From NCBI RefSeq assembly GCF_005239225.2, contig NC_133284.1:1145770-1209769 (forward strand): 64,000 nt of DNA, in the 5' to 3' direction. Source of the stretch: Populus alba. Lineage: Eukaryota > Streptophyta > Magnoliopsida > Malpighiales > Salicaceae. How positions within the stretch are numbered: the first letter of the stretch is position 1; every line of letters starts with the position of its first letter. The position numbers were made by a program, and so were the translations under genes. The notes beneath the pieces are model-generated. The model did no database searches, was not told where the DNA came from, and saw only the letters and a list, made by a program, of their open reading frames with translations. Below, piece after piece: positions 41,701 through 50,576 of the stretch.

Positions 41701-44700
41701 ATTACAAACCTGAAACCCAAAAATGTAGTGCAGAAAATCAAGCATATCAGGACTTCTTGTAGCAGGAATAGGAAAACCATCTGGTAATTGCGGCAGGCCC
41801 TGGAAATACTTCAAAGCTGATGCTGCTGCTCGTACCTGCACTTGAATGATGTTGAGTGAAAAATTATGCAATTAACAAATTATGAACATAGGATAATAAT
41901 AAAACTAGTTGACCTCAGGGAAAGTAACAATAGCATTTGTCATAGTTTGACCATCCAGTGGAATGATGTTATAAGCAATAAGGTCCTCAGTCATGGTGGC
42001 ATCGGATTCGATCATTCGCTTAAGCTGCACAAAATACAACATGCATATTAATTGACAGTAGACGCAAATAAGTATTACCAACGACCTTTACAAATGCATA
42101 TATTAATGATAGCATTCATTGGTATCCATAAAAAGTGGAGGGGTGGAGAGTTGGTTGCATTAAGAATATCTTTTCACGAATAAGAAAAGGAGCAAAAATG
42201 AAAAGCAAAATTATATTCTCATGTTGCAGTTTCCTCCCATGTCTTCAATTAGTGCAACCATGAATACAACTTCACAAAAGCAGAGCATGTCACAGATAAT
42301 ACCACAATGGATGAATTATCTGGATTTCTGAGATGGCTTAGAAGCACCAAGCTCTACCAAAAACATAGCATAGGGACTGTGGTAGGCAGGAGAGTAGAGA
42401 AGTAGATCGAAGCACATATTGCATAAAATGTTGAAATGGTGCAGGAAATAAATAAAATCAACCTGGAAGAAGAGAGTAAAGAAGTTGCATATGCATGCAA
42501 TTTTAACTTTTCAAAGAGAAAGAATGAAGAAAAAAAAATTGTGGCTTGAAAGAAACATAGAAGTTCAAATTCTCAAAATAATCCTGATATAGTCCACAGG
42601 ATAAGTAACTGCAAAATTAATGTATGGGCAGCCATGAAGAGAATTATGTTTGAAAAGACTATATATCGAACCTCTTCGGGAAGTTCATCTGTTAGTTGCC
42701 CAAGTACAGATCCTAAAACTTTCAGAGTTGCAAAAACTCTTTTTCTCTTCACTGTCTTCCGCTCCAACCTGGATTGACAAATCAAAACCAAGCATGCCAT
42801 GTTGAAACAAGAGAAATCATAAATAGTTCCAAACTAGGCAACAAAGTGCACATGCATGTAGCAAAAACTAAATTTATGGGACTGCCAGAAACCTCAGAAA
42901 CACAAGAAAATGGAGCTAATGAATTAATTAAGCCAGCAAATTAATTAGCAGAGCTACAGTTACCACCTGAGGTAATTTCGGCGACAGGGCTTATTTATGG
43001 TGGCAGCCATTTTGATGGGGCACTTTTTTTTGTTTCTTGGAGAGGAGGGAGGGATCAGAGTTTTTCCAAACTCAAAGGCGAGCATTCTGAGATACAGCAT
43101 ATGAAGTGGATACCTCCAGAATTGAGTGGAGAATATAACTAAAAATGCATTCCTACCTCATTCAGCAATTCTAATGAATACCAAGCATGAACGACAAAGC
43201 CTCAATTCCAAACTAATAGGGGTCAGCTGTATCAAGCATCACTAGTTAAATTCTTCATATAAGCTCCCAAGTACAAGGGCTTACTATTACATATTGGAGA
43301 ACTATAAAAATCTGCCCCTTCTCATCTAGGTTTATATTCACAGAAACTAAAACTATATCATCAATGCTGCTTAAACCTAAAGAAATGACAAAAAAAAAAA
43401 ACATTTATGAATCAGAAGCAGTGTTTAAATACAAACCATAACTATGGTACCTATTCCATGAAATTAATGATGTTAAAAATTGGCAAAGAAGCAGAGAAAA
43501 TAAACAGAGGGAGAGAGGTGGAGACAAAGAGAAGAAAAGAAAAATAAAAGGAAAGCCAAACTATTGTGGATGACATTAAAGGCATTCTGCCGTTTAAAGG
43601 CAAAGTTCGACTCAATTTTTTAATGAATTCTTTCTTATTTTAGGAACATACTCGCCAAGGATTCCAGTAAAAGCACCAGATTCCCTCAACTGCATTTCTT
43701 CTTCTCGTAGCTTGTCTACATTGTTGTTCTCTCTGTAGGATTTGTAAAACTCTTGCAGCTGAGCAATATCCTGGCTTCTATCTATGGTTCCACCCTCCCT
43801 TTTTGCCAGCTTTTGCTGAAAGTTTCTCAAAAGGACAAAGAAGGCACATGATATTAGCAGACATATATATATAAAAACACATCACATCTATAATAGCTAT
43901 TGAATAGCATCAAACATATTATAATTGTTAAGGTATCTAAAGAATAACATAACTATAACATTATAAACTACCAATCAAAATAATAACTGAATGTACAATT
44001 ATCATTATTATAGATGATGAAAAGAGAAGACAAATTTAAAAACTTCTCAGCACGTCTACAAAATAGCTTTCATCATTTATCTGGAAATCTATCTTCTGGT
44101 AATACTGTATTTTCCTGAATTTTTTTTCTACAAAACTGAAAGATCTTCTACATGTAAACATGACCAAAAGTCTTCATATACAAGAGCTATACCTTGATAA
44201 CAGACATCAAACCAGTCTTGAATTGTAGAACACCTCTTCCTTCACTATTCGGATCCAGATTTTGTGCAAGTGAATAAGCATGTTCACATACTGCAGGTAA
44301 AATAATATTTAAAAAAAATACAGTAGCTTCAAGAGCGCAAAACTTCTGCTGATTATATGGGGCATATCATTCATAGAAAACAGAATCAACAGCAGAATAT
44401 AAGTCATTCAAGCAAAACATAGAAACTCCTCTTTGTCATGTTTATAAGGGTTTGATATTTGCTTGACGACTTACCTCAAAGCTTATTATTTTAATTACTT
44501 GTGGTTTGCTAAATTGCCTAGATTATTATGTCTTGAATAGGAAATGCAAAATATTCCATATGCATGGGACATTGATAATTAATTGATTTGAAGCATCAGC
44601 TTATTAGTTTATGAACTTTGTAATTTTTTTCTTGAACTTAAAGTTCAGATTTTACATCATGATAGACTAGATTGTTCATGTTCAAAAGTTTCTTCATCCA

Positions 44701-45099
44701 AAATCTTTTCTTTCTTTCTTTTTTCTTTCTTTTTTTTTTTTTTTTGCATTGAGTTGTGCGAGAATGTAAGCAAGTCTGATCAACTTAAGCTAAAATGATT
44801 AACACTCTCACTAAGAGATTTGCATAAATACCCTAGGTTAGATGGTGTAAACATGCAAAATAAGAGTGACATAACCAAAAGAAAATAAAATACATACGAA
44901 TTCTAGACACAGCTGGATTTACATCTTGAATTTCATCTGCTGCTCTCAAAATTTCATCTATATCCCTATTATTAGTAAGCGAAGACGGAACATATCCAGC
45001 AATACCACCAAAAGGCCGACCAAGTGCATCAGTCCCAGTTCTTTCCCTCCTTAACACAGCCCTTACTAACCGCTCCCATAAGTCCTCTGCTCGAGACAT
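9393..45099 (-). CDS. CALS10: Callose synthase 10-type (1,3)-beta-glucan synthase, complete, 51 coding exons
   Basis: Encodes a multi-pass plasma-membrane callose synthase that polymerises UDP-glucose into (1,3)-beta-glucan. Summing the inferred exons gives 5718 nt, or 1905 codons plus stop; Arabidopsis GSL8/CALS10 is about 1904. The N-terminus [20 protein letters not shown] and the C-terminus [17 protein letters not shown] are diagnostic of the GSL8 branch rather than GSL10. Domains in order: N-terminal soluble Vta1-like part, FKS1-type domain 1 ([21 protein letters not shown]), a first membrane cluster (~480-756), the cytosolic glucan synthase loop, and a C-terminal membrane cluster (~1486-1880). 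The ATG at 45099 was chosen because it starts the family N-terminus and lies 3 nt after a 5'-UTR intron acceptor. No frameshift or stop interrupts the model. By homology, the Arabidopsis gene acts in cell-plate callose, cytokinesis, stomatal patterning and plasmodesmata. Exon lists are in the three segment entries below. Confidence 0.95.
9634..9650. repeat. (GA)n microsatellite in last CALS10 intron
   Basis: Eight or so GA units lie a few bases upstream (minus sense) of the final acceptor at 9631-9630. Read on the transcript strand they form a CT-rich tract, which would serve as the polypyrimidine tract. Confidence 0.85.
12276..12309. repeat. (CG)n(AG)n compound microsatellite abutting a splice donor
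   Basis: CG dinucleotides at 12276-12288 run into AG dinucleotides at 12289-12309. On the transcript strand the intron begins GTATCTCTCT..., so the CT tract starts two bases after the donor GT (12312-12311) of exon 12313-12401. Confidence 0.9.
14647..14710. repeat. (CA)n and (GA)n microsatellites in a CALS10 intron
   Basis: CA units at about 14647-14661 and GA units at about 14673-14710 lie in the intron between exons 15128-15240 and 14559-14611. Confidence 0.9.
16250..17400 (+). mobile_element. Decayed Ty3/gypsy integrase plus probable 3' LTR in a CALS10 intron
   Basis: Plus-strand frames give [19 protein letters not shown], matching the integrase core signature [14 protein letters not shown]. 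Further on come [48 protein letters not shown] and [16 protein letters not shown], matching the integrase C-terminal domain. Several stops and shifts interrupt them. After the coding remnant an AT-rich stretch (~17030-17400) resembles a 3' LTR, but I found no 5' LTR. The fragment lies in the 2.3-kb intron between exons 17882-18001 and 15496-15611, antisense to the gene. Confidence 0.75.
19720..19733 (+). repeat. G14 homopolymer in a CALS10 intron
   Basis: Fourteen G residues in a row in an AT-rich intron. It may also be a site of sequencing or assembly uncertainty. Confidence 0.9.
21187..22061. mobile_element. PIF/Harbinger-like non-autonomous DNA transposon in a CALS10 intron
   Basis: The left end GGCCCCGTTTGTTTGCAGGA and the right end, read in reverse complement as TGCCTTGTTTGTTTCCAGGA, form terminal inverted repeats. 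They are flanked by TTA on each side (21184-21186 and 22062-22064), the 3-bp target duplication typical of PIF/Harbinger (Tourist-like) elements. Subterminal arrays of GGAAAGTGAATTCC occur at both ends. It has no coding capacity. It sits in the intron between exons 22409-22518 and 20122-20256. Confidence 0.8.
21799..21851. repeat. 53-bp perfect palindrome inside the PIF/Harbinger-like element
   Basis: A 26-base left arm (21799-21824, starting ACTGTTCATGTTAATTGC) is matched by its exact reverse complement at 21826-21851, with a single central A. Two more hairpins lie just before it: GTGAACAGTGCA paired with TGCACTGTTCAC around 21739-21769, and an ATGAACAGTGTAT pair around 21780-21806. Confidence 0.9.
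25862..26135. mobile_element. MITE with long imperfect terminal inverted repeats
   Basis: The left end GGTAAATTACACTAACCTCC mirrors the right end, which in reverse complement reads GGTAAATTACAAAAGACCCT. Similarity continues inward for about 50 bp. No coding sequence. It fills almost half of the intron between exons 26268-26292 and 25557-25654. The family is not certain. Confidence 0.7.
26268..26292 (-). other. CALS10: 25-nt CALS10 microexon behind a GC donor
   Basis: Flanked by acceptor AG at 26294-26293 and donor GT at 26267-26266, it adds SSRSSSSQ between HIPLPNR and [10 protein letters not shown]. Including it keeps the frame: AG of the upstream exon joins its first A to make Arg or Ser coding, and it ends on a whole codon. 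The Arabidopsis homologue has a Ser/Thr-rich segment at the same place. Confidence 0.75.
34880..34884. repeat. 5-bp target site duplication, left copy (AATCA)
   Basis: AATCA lies immediately before the left LTR and is repeated exactly at 38778-38782, immediately after the right LTR. Confidence 0.75.
34885..35241 (+). repeat. Left LTR
   Basis: Begins TGATGAGGACATCGACCCGA and is matched by the right LTR along its whole length. Shared blocks include TTGGGCTTGATTTAGTCATT and GTGGGCTATAA. By eye roughly one position in five differs, and the left copy has ~15 extra bases near 34975, so the insertion is old. Confidence 0.85.
35246..35257 (+). other. Primer-binding site, initiator-Met tRNA type
   Basis: TGGTATTAGAGC lies 4 bp after the left LTR and differs by one base from the canonical plant PBS TGGTATCAGAGC. 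Confidence 0.85.
38417..38777 (+). repeat. Right LTR
   Basis: Begins TGATGGAGACATCAGACCCG after the short purine-rich CGGGAGAG, a likely polypurine tract. It ends before the right AATCA duplication at 38778-38782. Confidence 0.85.
39237..40195. mobile_element. hAT-like non-autonomous DNA transposon in the 6.6-kb CALS10 intron
   Basis: AGTGTTGTCAAAA at 39237-39249 is the exact inverse of TTTTGACAACACT at 40183-40195. GC-richer subterminal sequence flanks both (GCTAGGGCACCCTAGG on the left, GGCGCCTTAGGGCACC on the right). A 67-codon frame at 39714-39917 (including [20 protein letters not shown]) may be a transposase relic. No 8-bp duplication is preserved, so the hAT label rests on terminal and subterminal style only. 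Confidence 0.6.
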
Positions 45100-46116
45100 T
45101 TTCTGCAGAACACAAATCATCAGTGCACTCTATCCAAACAGTTGAAAAAATGAAAAACAAAAAACAAGAACCTTGTACTTTGGAATGTTAAATAACAAGT
45201 ACATATAGATTCATTGATTGATACAATGGATGATGTCATGGAAATGCATCAGATACAAATAAAAATATAAATAATACTTGCAGTTAAAATTGTCTATCCT
45301 TTACAACCAATAGAGCATTACTGGAGTATAGCAGCCCAGCTGGCAATAAACAGTCTAAGACCGAAGAAGTGCAGCTCACAGCTGAAGTAAAAGCTGACAA
45401 ATGATTAAAACAAAAACGCAAACTAATTATTCAAGAGACTATACTAATAATAATTACTAACAGGTATCCAATCCGAAGACCAACAAGGCTACTGCAAGCA
45501 ATCACCAATCAGATTAAATTTATCCAACAACCAATTGCAACAAAATTTGTGCACGCAAATTTATACTGCCTTGACTTGGTCCTTTTCATAGAACCTCAGA
45601 TTTTCACTAAACAAGAGACTACGCCCTTAATTTTGACGAACACTTGAGAGCAACATAAACCCTAAAACCAACATTTATCAGAAAAATTAACTTAAAAAGG
45701 GGGCAATACAATTAAATAGCATGATAACACCAAACAGAAACAATTAAGCTAGCCAAATCATACTTTCTAAATAAGAAATTACATGACAATTAGCTAAAAT
45801 TACAAGAAAAAAATACTCAAAAGTTAGTTCCATTTGTGTGTATTTATATACTAATATGTAAAAGAATAGACACAAATTGCTAAAAAGAAGTTGCAGATCA
45901 AAGAGAGAGATAAAGGTTTCCAAAAATAAACAAATCAAAAAAATTGTGGTTGGGGAATTCAAAACAGAAAAAATTACAAAACTTTTTCGAATTATTTTTC
46001 TGTGGTCAACAACACAAAAACAAAAACCTAATAGATCTCAAATTATAGTCGCTAATTTTCTCGGTAACGAGACAGGAGAAAACATCAAAAACAAAATAAA
46101 AACCAAAAACCGTTAC

Positions 46117-46330
46117 CTGAATCGCGACACGAAAATGGTAGAGAGAAGGAGAGAGACCGAGTTGACAAGGCGAGTTGAATCGATCTCTTCTTCTTTTTCT
46201 TCGTCTCGAAGCAAAAGATTTCAAATGAAAAAACAAAAAGACGGGGGTTTTAAAATGAAGGGTGTTTTTGCTTTGCTGCCATTTAAAAAGAGAGCTGAGA
46301 GATCGTTTCCGAGGAGAGAGAAGAAATGAG
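46117..46330 (-). other. CALS10: CALS10 non-coding first exon (5' UTR); upper limit approximate
   Basis: On the minus strand GCGATTCAG|GTAACGG gives a strong donor (GT at 46116-46115). The coding exon has an acceptor CTGCAG ending at 45103, only 3 nt before the ATG. The implied 5'-UTR intron is ~1.0 kb (45103-46116). The exon is CT-rich, as plant leaders often are. Its start is unknown; a weak TTTATAGA lies near 46350. Confidence 0.6.
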
Positions 46331-47330
46331 GGGAGAGATAGGGAATCTATAAAGGGGTAGTTATGTAATTATACGAATTTGATAATTTATATAGGAGGGA
46401 ATTATAAATTAGCCCCTCTAGTTTAGAAATGTAATTGATTTGTCCATGATTTTTAAATATACTTGTAATTTATTTTTATTTTTTATTTTTTTATTTAAAT
46501 TTATTTTGTTTTTTATAAGGGGTGTAATGAAATTCTTTAATTGTGTTTTCTCGAGAAAATATTTTTTTTGTTTGACAAATGAAAACAATAAATAATTAGT
46601 TATAATAAATTAATGTAACTATAAAACATAAAAATATAATAAATACTAGATAATAAAAAAAAATATTCATGAATCTATCTCTTCTTATTTTTGTTTGACA
46701 AATGAAAACAATAAATAATTAGTTATAATAAATTAATGTAACTATAAAACATAAAAATATAATAAATAGTAGATAATAAAAAAAATATTCATGAATCGAT
46801 CTCTTCTTATTTTTCTTCCTCATCTCGAAGCAAAAGATTTCAAATGAAAAAAATAAAAAGACAAGATTTTTTTTAAAAAAAAGTGTTTTACTTTTGCTGC
46901 TCTAAGAGATTGTTTATAAGGAAAGAAAAAAGAAATAAGGGGAGCAATAAAAATTCTATAAAGGGGTTATGTAGCTATACGATGATAATTATTGGCCATA
47001 GCCGGTTGAATGCGGATTTGATAATTTGTAAAGGAGGGGATTATAAATTAACCCCTCTAGTTTATAAATGTAATTGACTTGTCCATGCATTTTTTAAATA
47101 GACTTGTGATTTGTTATTTTTTTCCATTTAAATTTATTTTGTTTTTTTAAGGGGTGCAATGAAATTCATGAAATTCTTTGGCTGTATCTTTCCAAATAAA
47201 TATTTCCTTGTTTGACAGATGAGAACAATAAATAATTAGTTATAACAAATCAATATAGCTCTAAAACATAAAAATATAATAAATGCTAAAAGAAAACACT
47301 AAATAATAAAAAAAATACTTATATCTTGGT
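46183..47330. repeat. Tandem duplication of the CALS10 leader/promoter (about 0.6 kb and 0.5 kb copies)
   Basis: The text from CGATCTCTTCTT...CTCGAAGCAAAAGATTTCAA at ~46183 recurs at ~46797. The same order of landmarks follows in each copy: TCTATAAAGGGG, then ATTATAAATTA(G/A)CCCCTCTAG, then AATTTATTTTGTTTTTT(A)AAGGGGTG. Each copy ends with a GTTTGACA(A/G)ATGA(A/G)AACAATAA block. The block is itself tandemly doubled in the gene-proximal copy. Confidence 0.85.
46568..46813. repeat. 123-bp direct tandem repeat, two copies
   Basis: Copies at 46568-46690 and 46691-46813 are nearly identical, starting TTGTTTGACAAATGAAAACA. They differ by a few substitutions and one A-run length. A third, more diverged copy lies at ~47209-47330. 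Confidence 0.9.
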
Positions 47331-48434
47331 TAAATATTTTACACTGAATATCTTGTGATCTCCAACCAATTATGATCTTTGATATAATTTACATAAATAA
47401 CTTTCGAGTATTTATATTATTAAATTTATTTATAGCGTAATTTTTTCATTCTTTTTAATTTTAACTTTTTTTCTTATAAAAAGAAAAGAAATTGATAATA
47501 AGAAAGTAAAGGAAGAAGGTATTTTTTTTAGAATAAATTAATAGTAGATTAAGTATTTTTTTAGCACTAATAAGAGACATTTACCGGTTATAGTTTTTGA
47601 AACTGGAAAAATTATTTAATTCTTTTTTAAAAATAGAGGGACTAATTTATAATTTACTCTTTTATTAACATGGGATGGGAAGAAGACATTTACCGGTTAT
47701 AGGCCGTGACACGGGGTTCGATGCCTTTGAATAATTAACGCGGAAAAGAAAAGTAGTGTAGAAAGGCCTATGGGGCCTTGAGCACGTGGAGGTGGAACCT
47801 GGTCACCTGATCACTTGATCCTTTTTTTGTATTATAAAAAGACCTTTAGTTAATAAATTGATAGTAAAACTAAGGAAATTGATTCATGAATGATCAAAAA
47901 GAAATTAATTAATTGAAATATGGAGATCAAATAATGGGAAATGGCCTATGGATGTACCATTTGGGTAATTTGGAGCATAGTTATAAACCATGGACTGGTT
48001 TAGTAGATATATCAAAGACTTGATTGGTCTGAAATTTAAATTGAACGAATTGAAGAGAAAAAAATTGGCTAAGTTGATTAAAAACCAAGGACAATTCACT
48101 AGCTTAGTCACTATGCCCAACTTAGTCAAAACTTAGCCATTAATACATCAAAATTTTTAAATTTTTTATCAAAACAATATTATTTTAATTCTAAAAAAAA
48201 TTAAGGGTCAATTCATATTGACACTTTCAATTTGTAATCCAAATTTTATTTTTAATCAATTTTTGTATGAGGTTTTAGAAATATGATTTGGATGAAAAAT
48301 TATCTTTTAAAGTAATGCTGGGAATTATTTTTATCTATAAATTATTTTCTTTAATCAAATTTCACATTTGAACACCATGAAAATGTTTTTATACATCTCC
48401 ATGCCCAGTAATTAGAGCACTTCTATAAAATCAA
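47331..48434. other. Intergenic DNA upstream of CALS10
   Basis: AT-rich. GACATTTACCGGTTATA occurs twice, near 47576 and 47686. A short GC-richer stretch (~47700-47815) has no coding potential I can recognise. No gene seen. Confidence 0.5.
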
Positions 48435-48446
48435 CAATAGTGCTAA

Positions 48447-48633
48447 AATAATCATGAGGGATATAGCTTAATTGATCAGATCCTGAGTTTGTTTTTCAAA
48501 GGTCATTTGTTTGAATTCACGAATCTCATGACCACTAGAGGCTTATATTGTTATTAACTTTAAGGCCTTGGAGACTAGTAAAGGCGCGCACAAGCTGGTC
48601 TTGACATTTATGGTTAATAAAAAAATAAAATAA
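48447..48633 (+). mobile_element. tRNA-derived SINE
   Basis: An A-box-like TAGCTTAATTGA is at 48466-48477 and a B-box-like GTTTGAATTC at 48509-48518, spaced as in pol III promoters. A tRNA-unrelated body (CACTAGAGGCTTATATTG, AAGGCGCGCACAAGCTGGTC) and an A-rich tail follow. Flanks AACAATAGTGCT (48435-48446) and AACAATAGCGCT (48634-48645) form a 12-bp target duplication with one mismatch. The body resembles SINEs common in poplar and willow, from memory. Confidence 0.75.
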
Positions 48634-48645
48634 AACAATAGCGCT

Positions 48646-50576
48646 CGAGTATTTTCAAATCATTTTGACATTAACGCATCAAATTGATCTCAAAATACAA
48701 AAAAATAAAAAATAAACTTGAAGCAAACAAAAAATATAAATAAAGTTTTTTTTTTTTCAAAATGCTTTTGAAATGCAAAAACAAACATGGCTTTATGTGT
48801 AGTAATAAATGAATGGCAATCAATATCATAGTATCATTTATAGTATAACCGCGAACTTTGAAATCATCGAGTTTAAAATTCAATTGTATAAAAGCCGAGC
48901 TAGTTCAAGATAAATAAGATTCCTAAACATAACTATAAATATAATATTTTAAAATATTTAAGAAATATTTTTTTATTATTTTAATGTTTATCCGACAATT
49001 GAGATTTTAGACTATTTATTTCATACTTTGAGCCTTTTATTACGTGGAGGCAATCTTCATTCCTTAAAATATAATTAATAGATACATATTATTTATTATA
49101 CGTAATTTTAGCTGAGAGGGGTCTTGGACTCTTGCCGTGGCCCTTAACTTGAGCCAATTTTGTGTGGAAGTTGCCCAACATTACTTAGTTAACTTAACTA
49201 GTTGAAAAACAACTTGATTAATCAATAAAAAAAATTAAAAATAAAATTAAGAAAAAAAAATAAAATTAATAGGAAAAAAACCTATTAACCCAACTCATTA
49301 TTAAAGTAGATTTAAAATTAAATCATATAAAAGTTATCTTAATATTATGTAATTGACTTGACCATTCAAAAAATAACTTAAATGATTGATAAAAAATATC
49401 AAAAAAAAAAATAGTTGAATCCAAAAACTTCACTGTTTATATTAAATAGCGAAACTACATTAAGTTTTCCAGGTTATTTTTAGTATGGTAGGGTAATTTG
49501 AGCAACTCTTTTTGAAATTAATCATAATAAGGGAATGGTAATTTTTGTTTATTTTTTTTATTATGAATATCCAATTCTTTAGGGTTTGTTGGTTTCTGGT
49601 TAAAGGAAGTTAAATGTTAAGTTAATTCTCCTTGACCTTGGGAGTCTGAGAAAAATTTTAGGATCCATGCATGTTATTTTTTTCAAATTCAATAATAATT
49701 TTCTTTTTTTCCCCCGAATGTACATCATTTATTATATTATTTAATATTGATTGAAAAATTATTGAAATAACCTATCATTACAAATTATTTTTTACACATT
49801 TATTGTTTAAATTTAACGTTTTATTTTTCACCTGTTTTTTACCTTCTTAACACTTGATCATGCTTGGTTGGAGAGCAAACGAGGTAATTTTTTGCGCATT
49901 TTACTTATTTTTTAGATGATTTTCCAGCAAGGGGAAAATTCAAAGGAGGTCCATATCTAACCTAGAAAATGTTGAAGACGTAGGGATAAAGTAACTTTCA
50001 GGAAGAAAATTCTTGATTTTTCTCTTTCCCTGTCTTTTTTTAATTTAACATAATATTACTATTTTTAATTTGAAAAGCAAATATATAATATATAATTAAT
50101 GTTGTAATCAAATTTAATTTAAAATTTTAATAATCCACTATCACTAATAATTTGTTTTTTGTTTTAACTTCTATCAAACAGCTTTAGAACTTCACCCCCC
50201 ATCTTAACCCTTTTTAACAAATCATGCTCCATTTCTTCAAATTTTTAACCTCAATTCAAACACAACCTTGACAGTTTCAATCTTGCTTTTAAAAATATAA
50301 TAACAGTTTTTAATTTTTTTTTTCCAGAAATACATTAAAATAATTTTTTTTTTAATAAAATTACTTTTTAACATAATCAGAACCAAAAACCCCTGCCAAA
50401 CTCAGTCTTGCTTGTTTCAAGCATTAGACCCTACAATACATAGCATAACATTGATAATTTATAAAATACATAGCATAAATGCAATTCCTTACTCATCCAC
50501 AAGTACAATGGTTAGCAAACATATTAACAGAATTTTCACAGGCCAGTGTGATACTGCTGCTAGCGTGGTACTAAGA
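48646..50576. other. Intergenic DNA between the two callose synthase genes
   Basis: AT-rich, no gene, tRNA or complete transposon recognised. The part nearest 50576 should include the 3' UTR of the CALS3-like gene. Small frames such as 48671-48883 look like chance. Confidence 0.5.

Larger units (their letters stand above)
33855..45102 (-). other. CALS10: CALS10 exons 2-10: soluble N-terminus and FKS1 domain 1
   Basis: Exons read from splice signals plus homology: 44898-45102 (ATG 45099), 44193-44290, 43652-43815, 42672-42768, 41914-42024, 41710-41835, 40751-40840, 34076-34173, 33855-33972. Recognisable peptides are [40 protein letters not shown], the basic [40 protein letters not shown] and [20 protein letters not shown]. 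The first three belong to the Vta1-like N-terminus and the last to FKS1 domain 1. The intron at 34174-40750 is ~6.6 kb and holds two transposons. Confidence 0.85.

Noticed and set aside
45877..46329. 150-codon plus-strand frame, Lys/Arg-rich
   Set aside because: It overlaps the CALS10 leader and 5'-UTR intron on the opposite strand. The basic composition comes from A-rich sequence.
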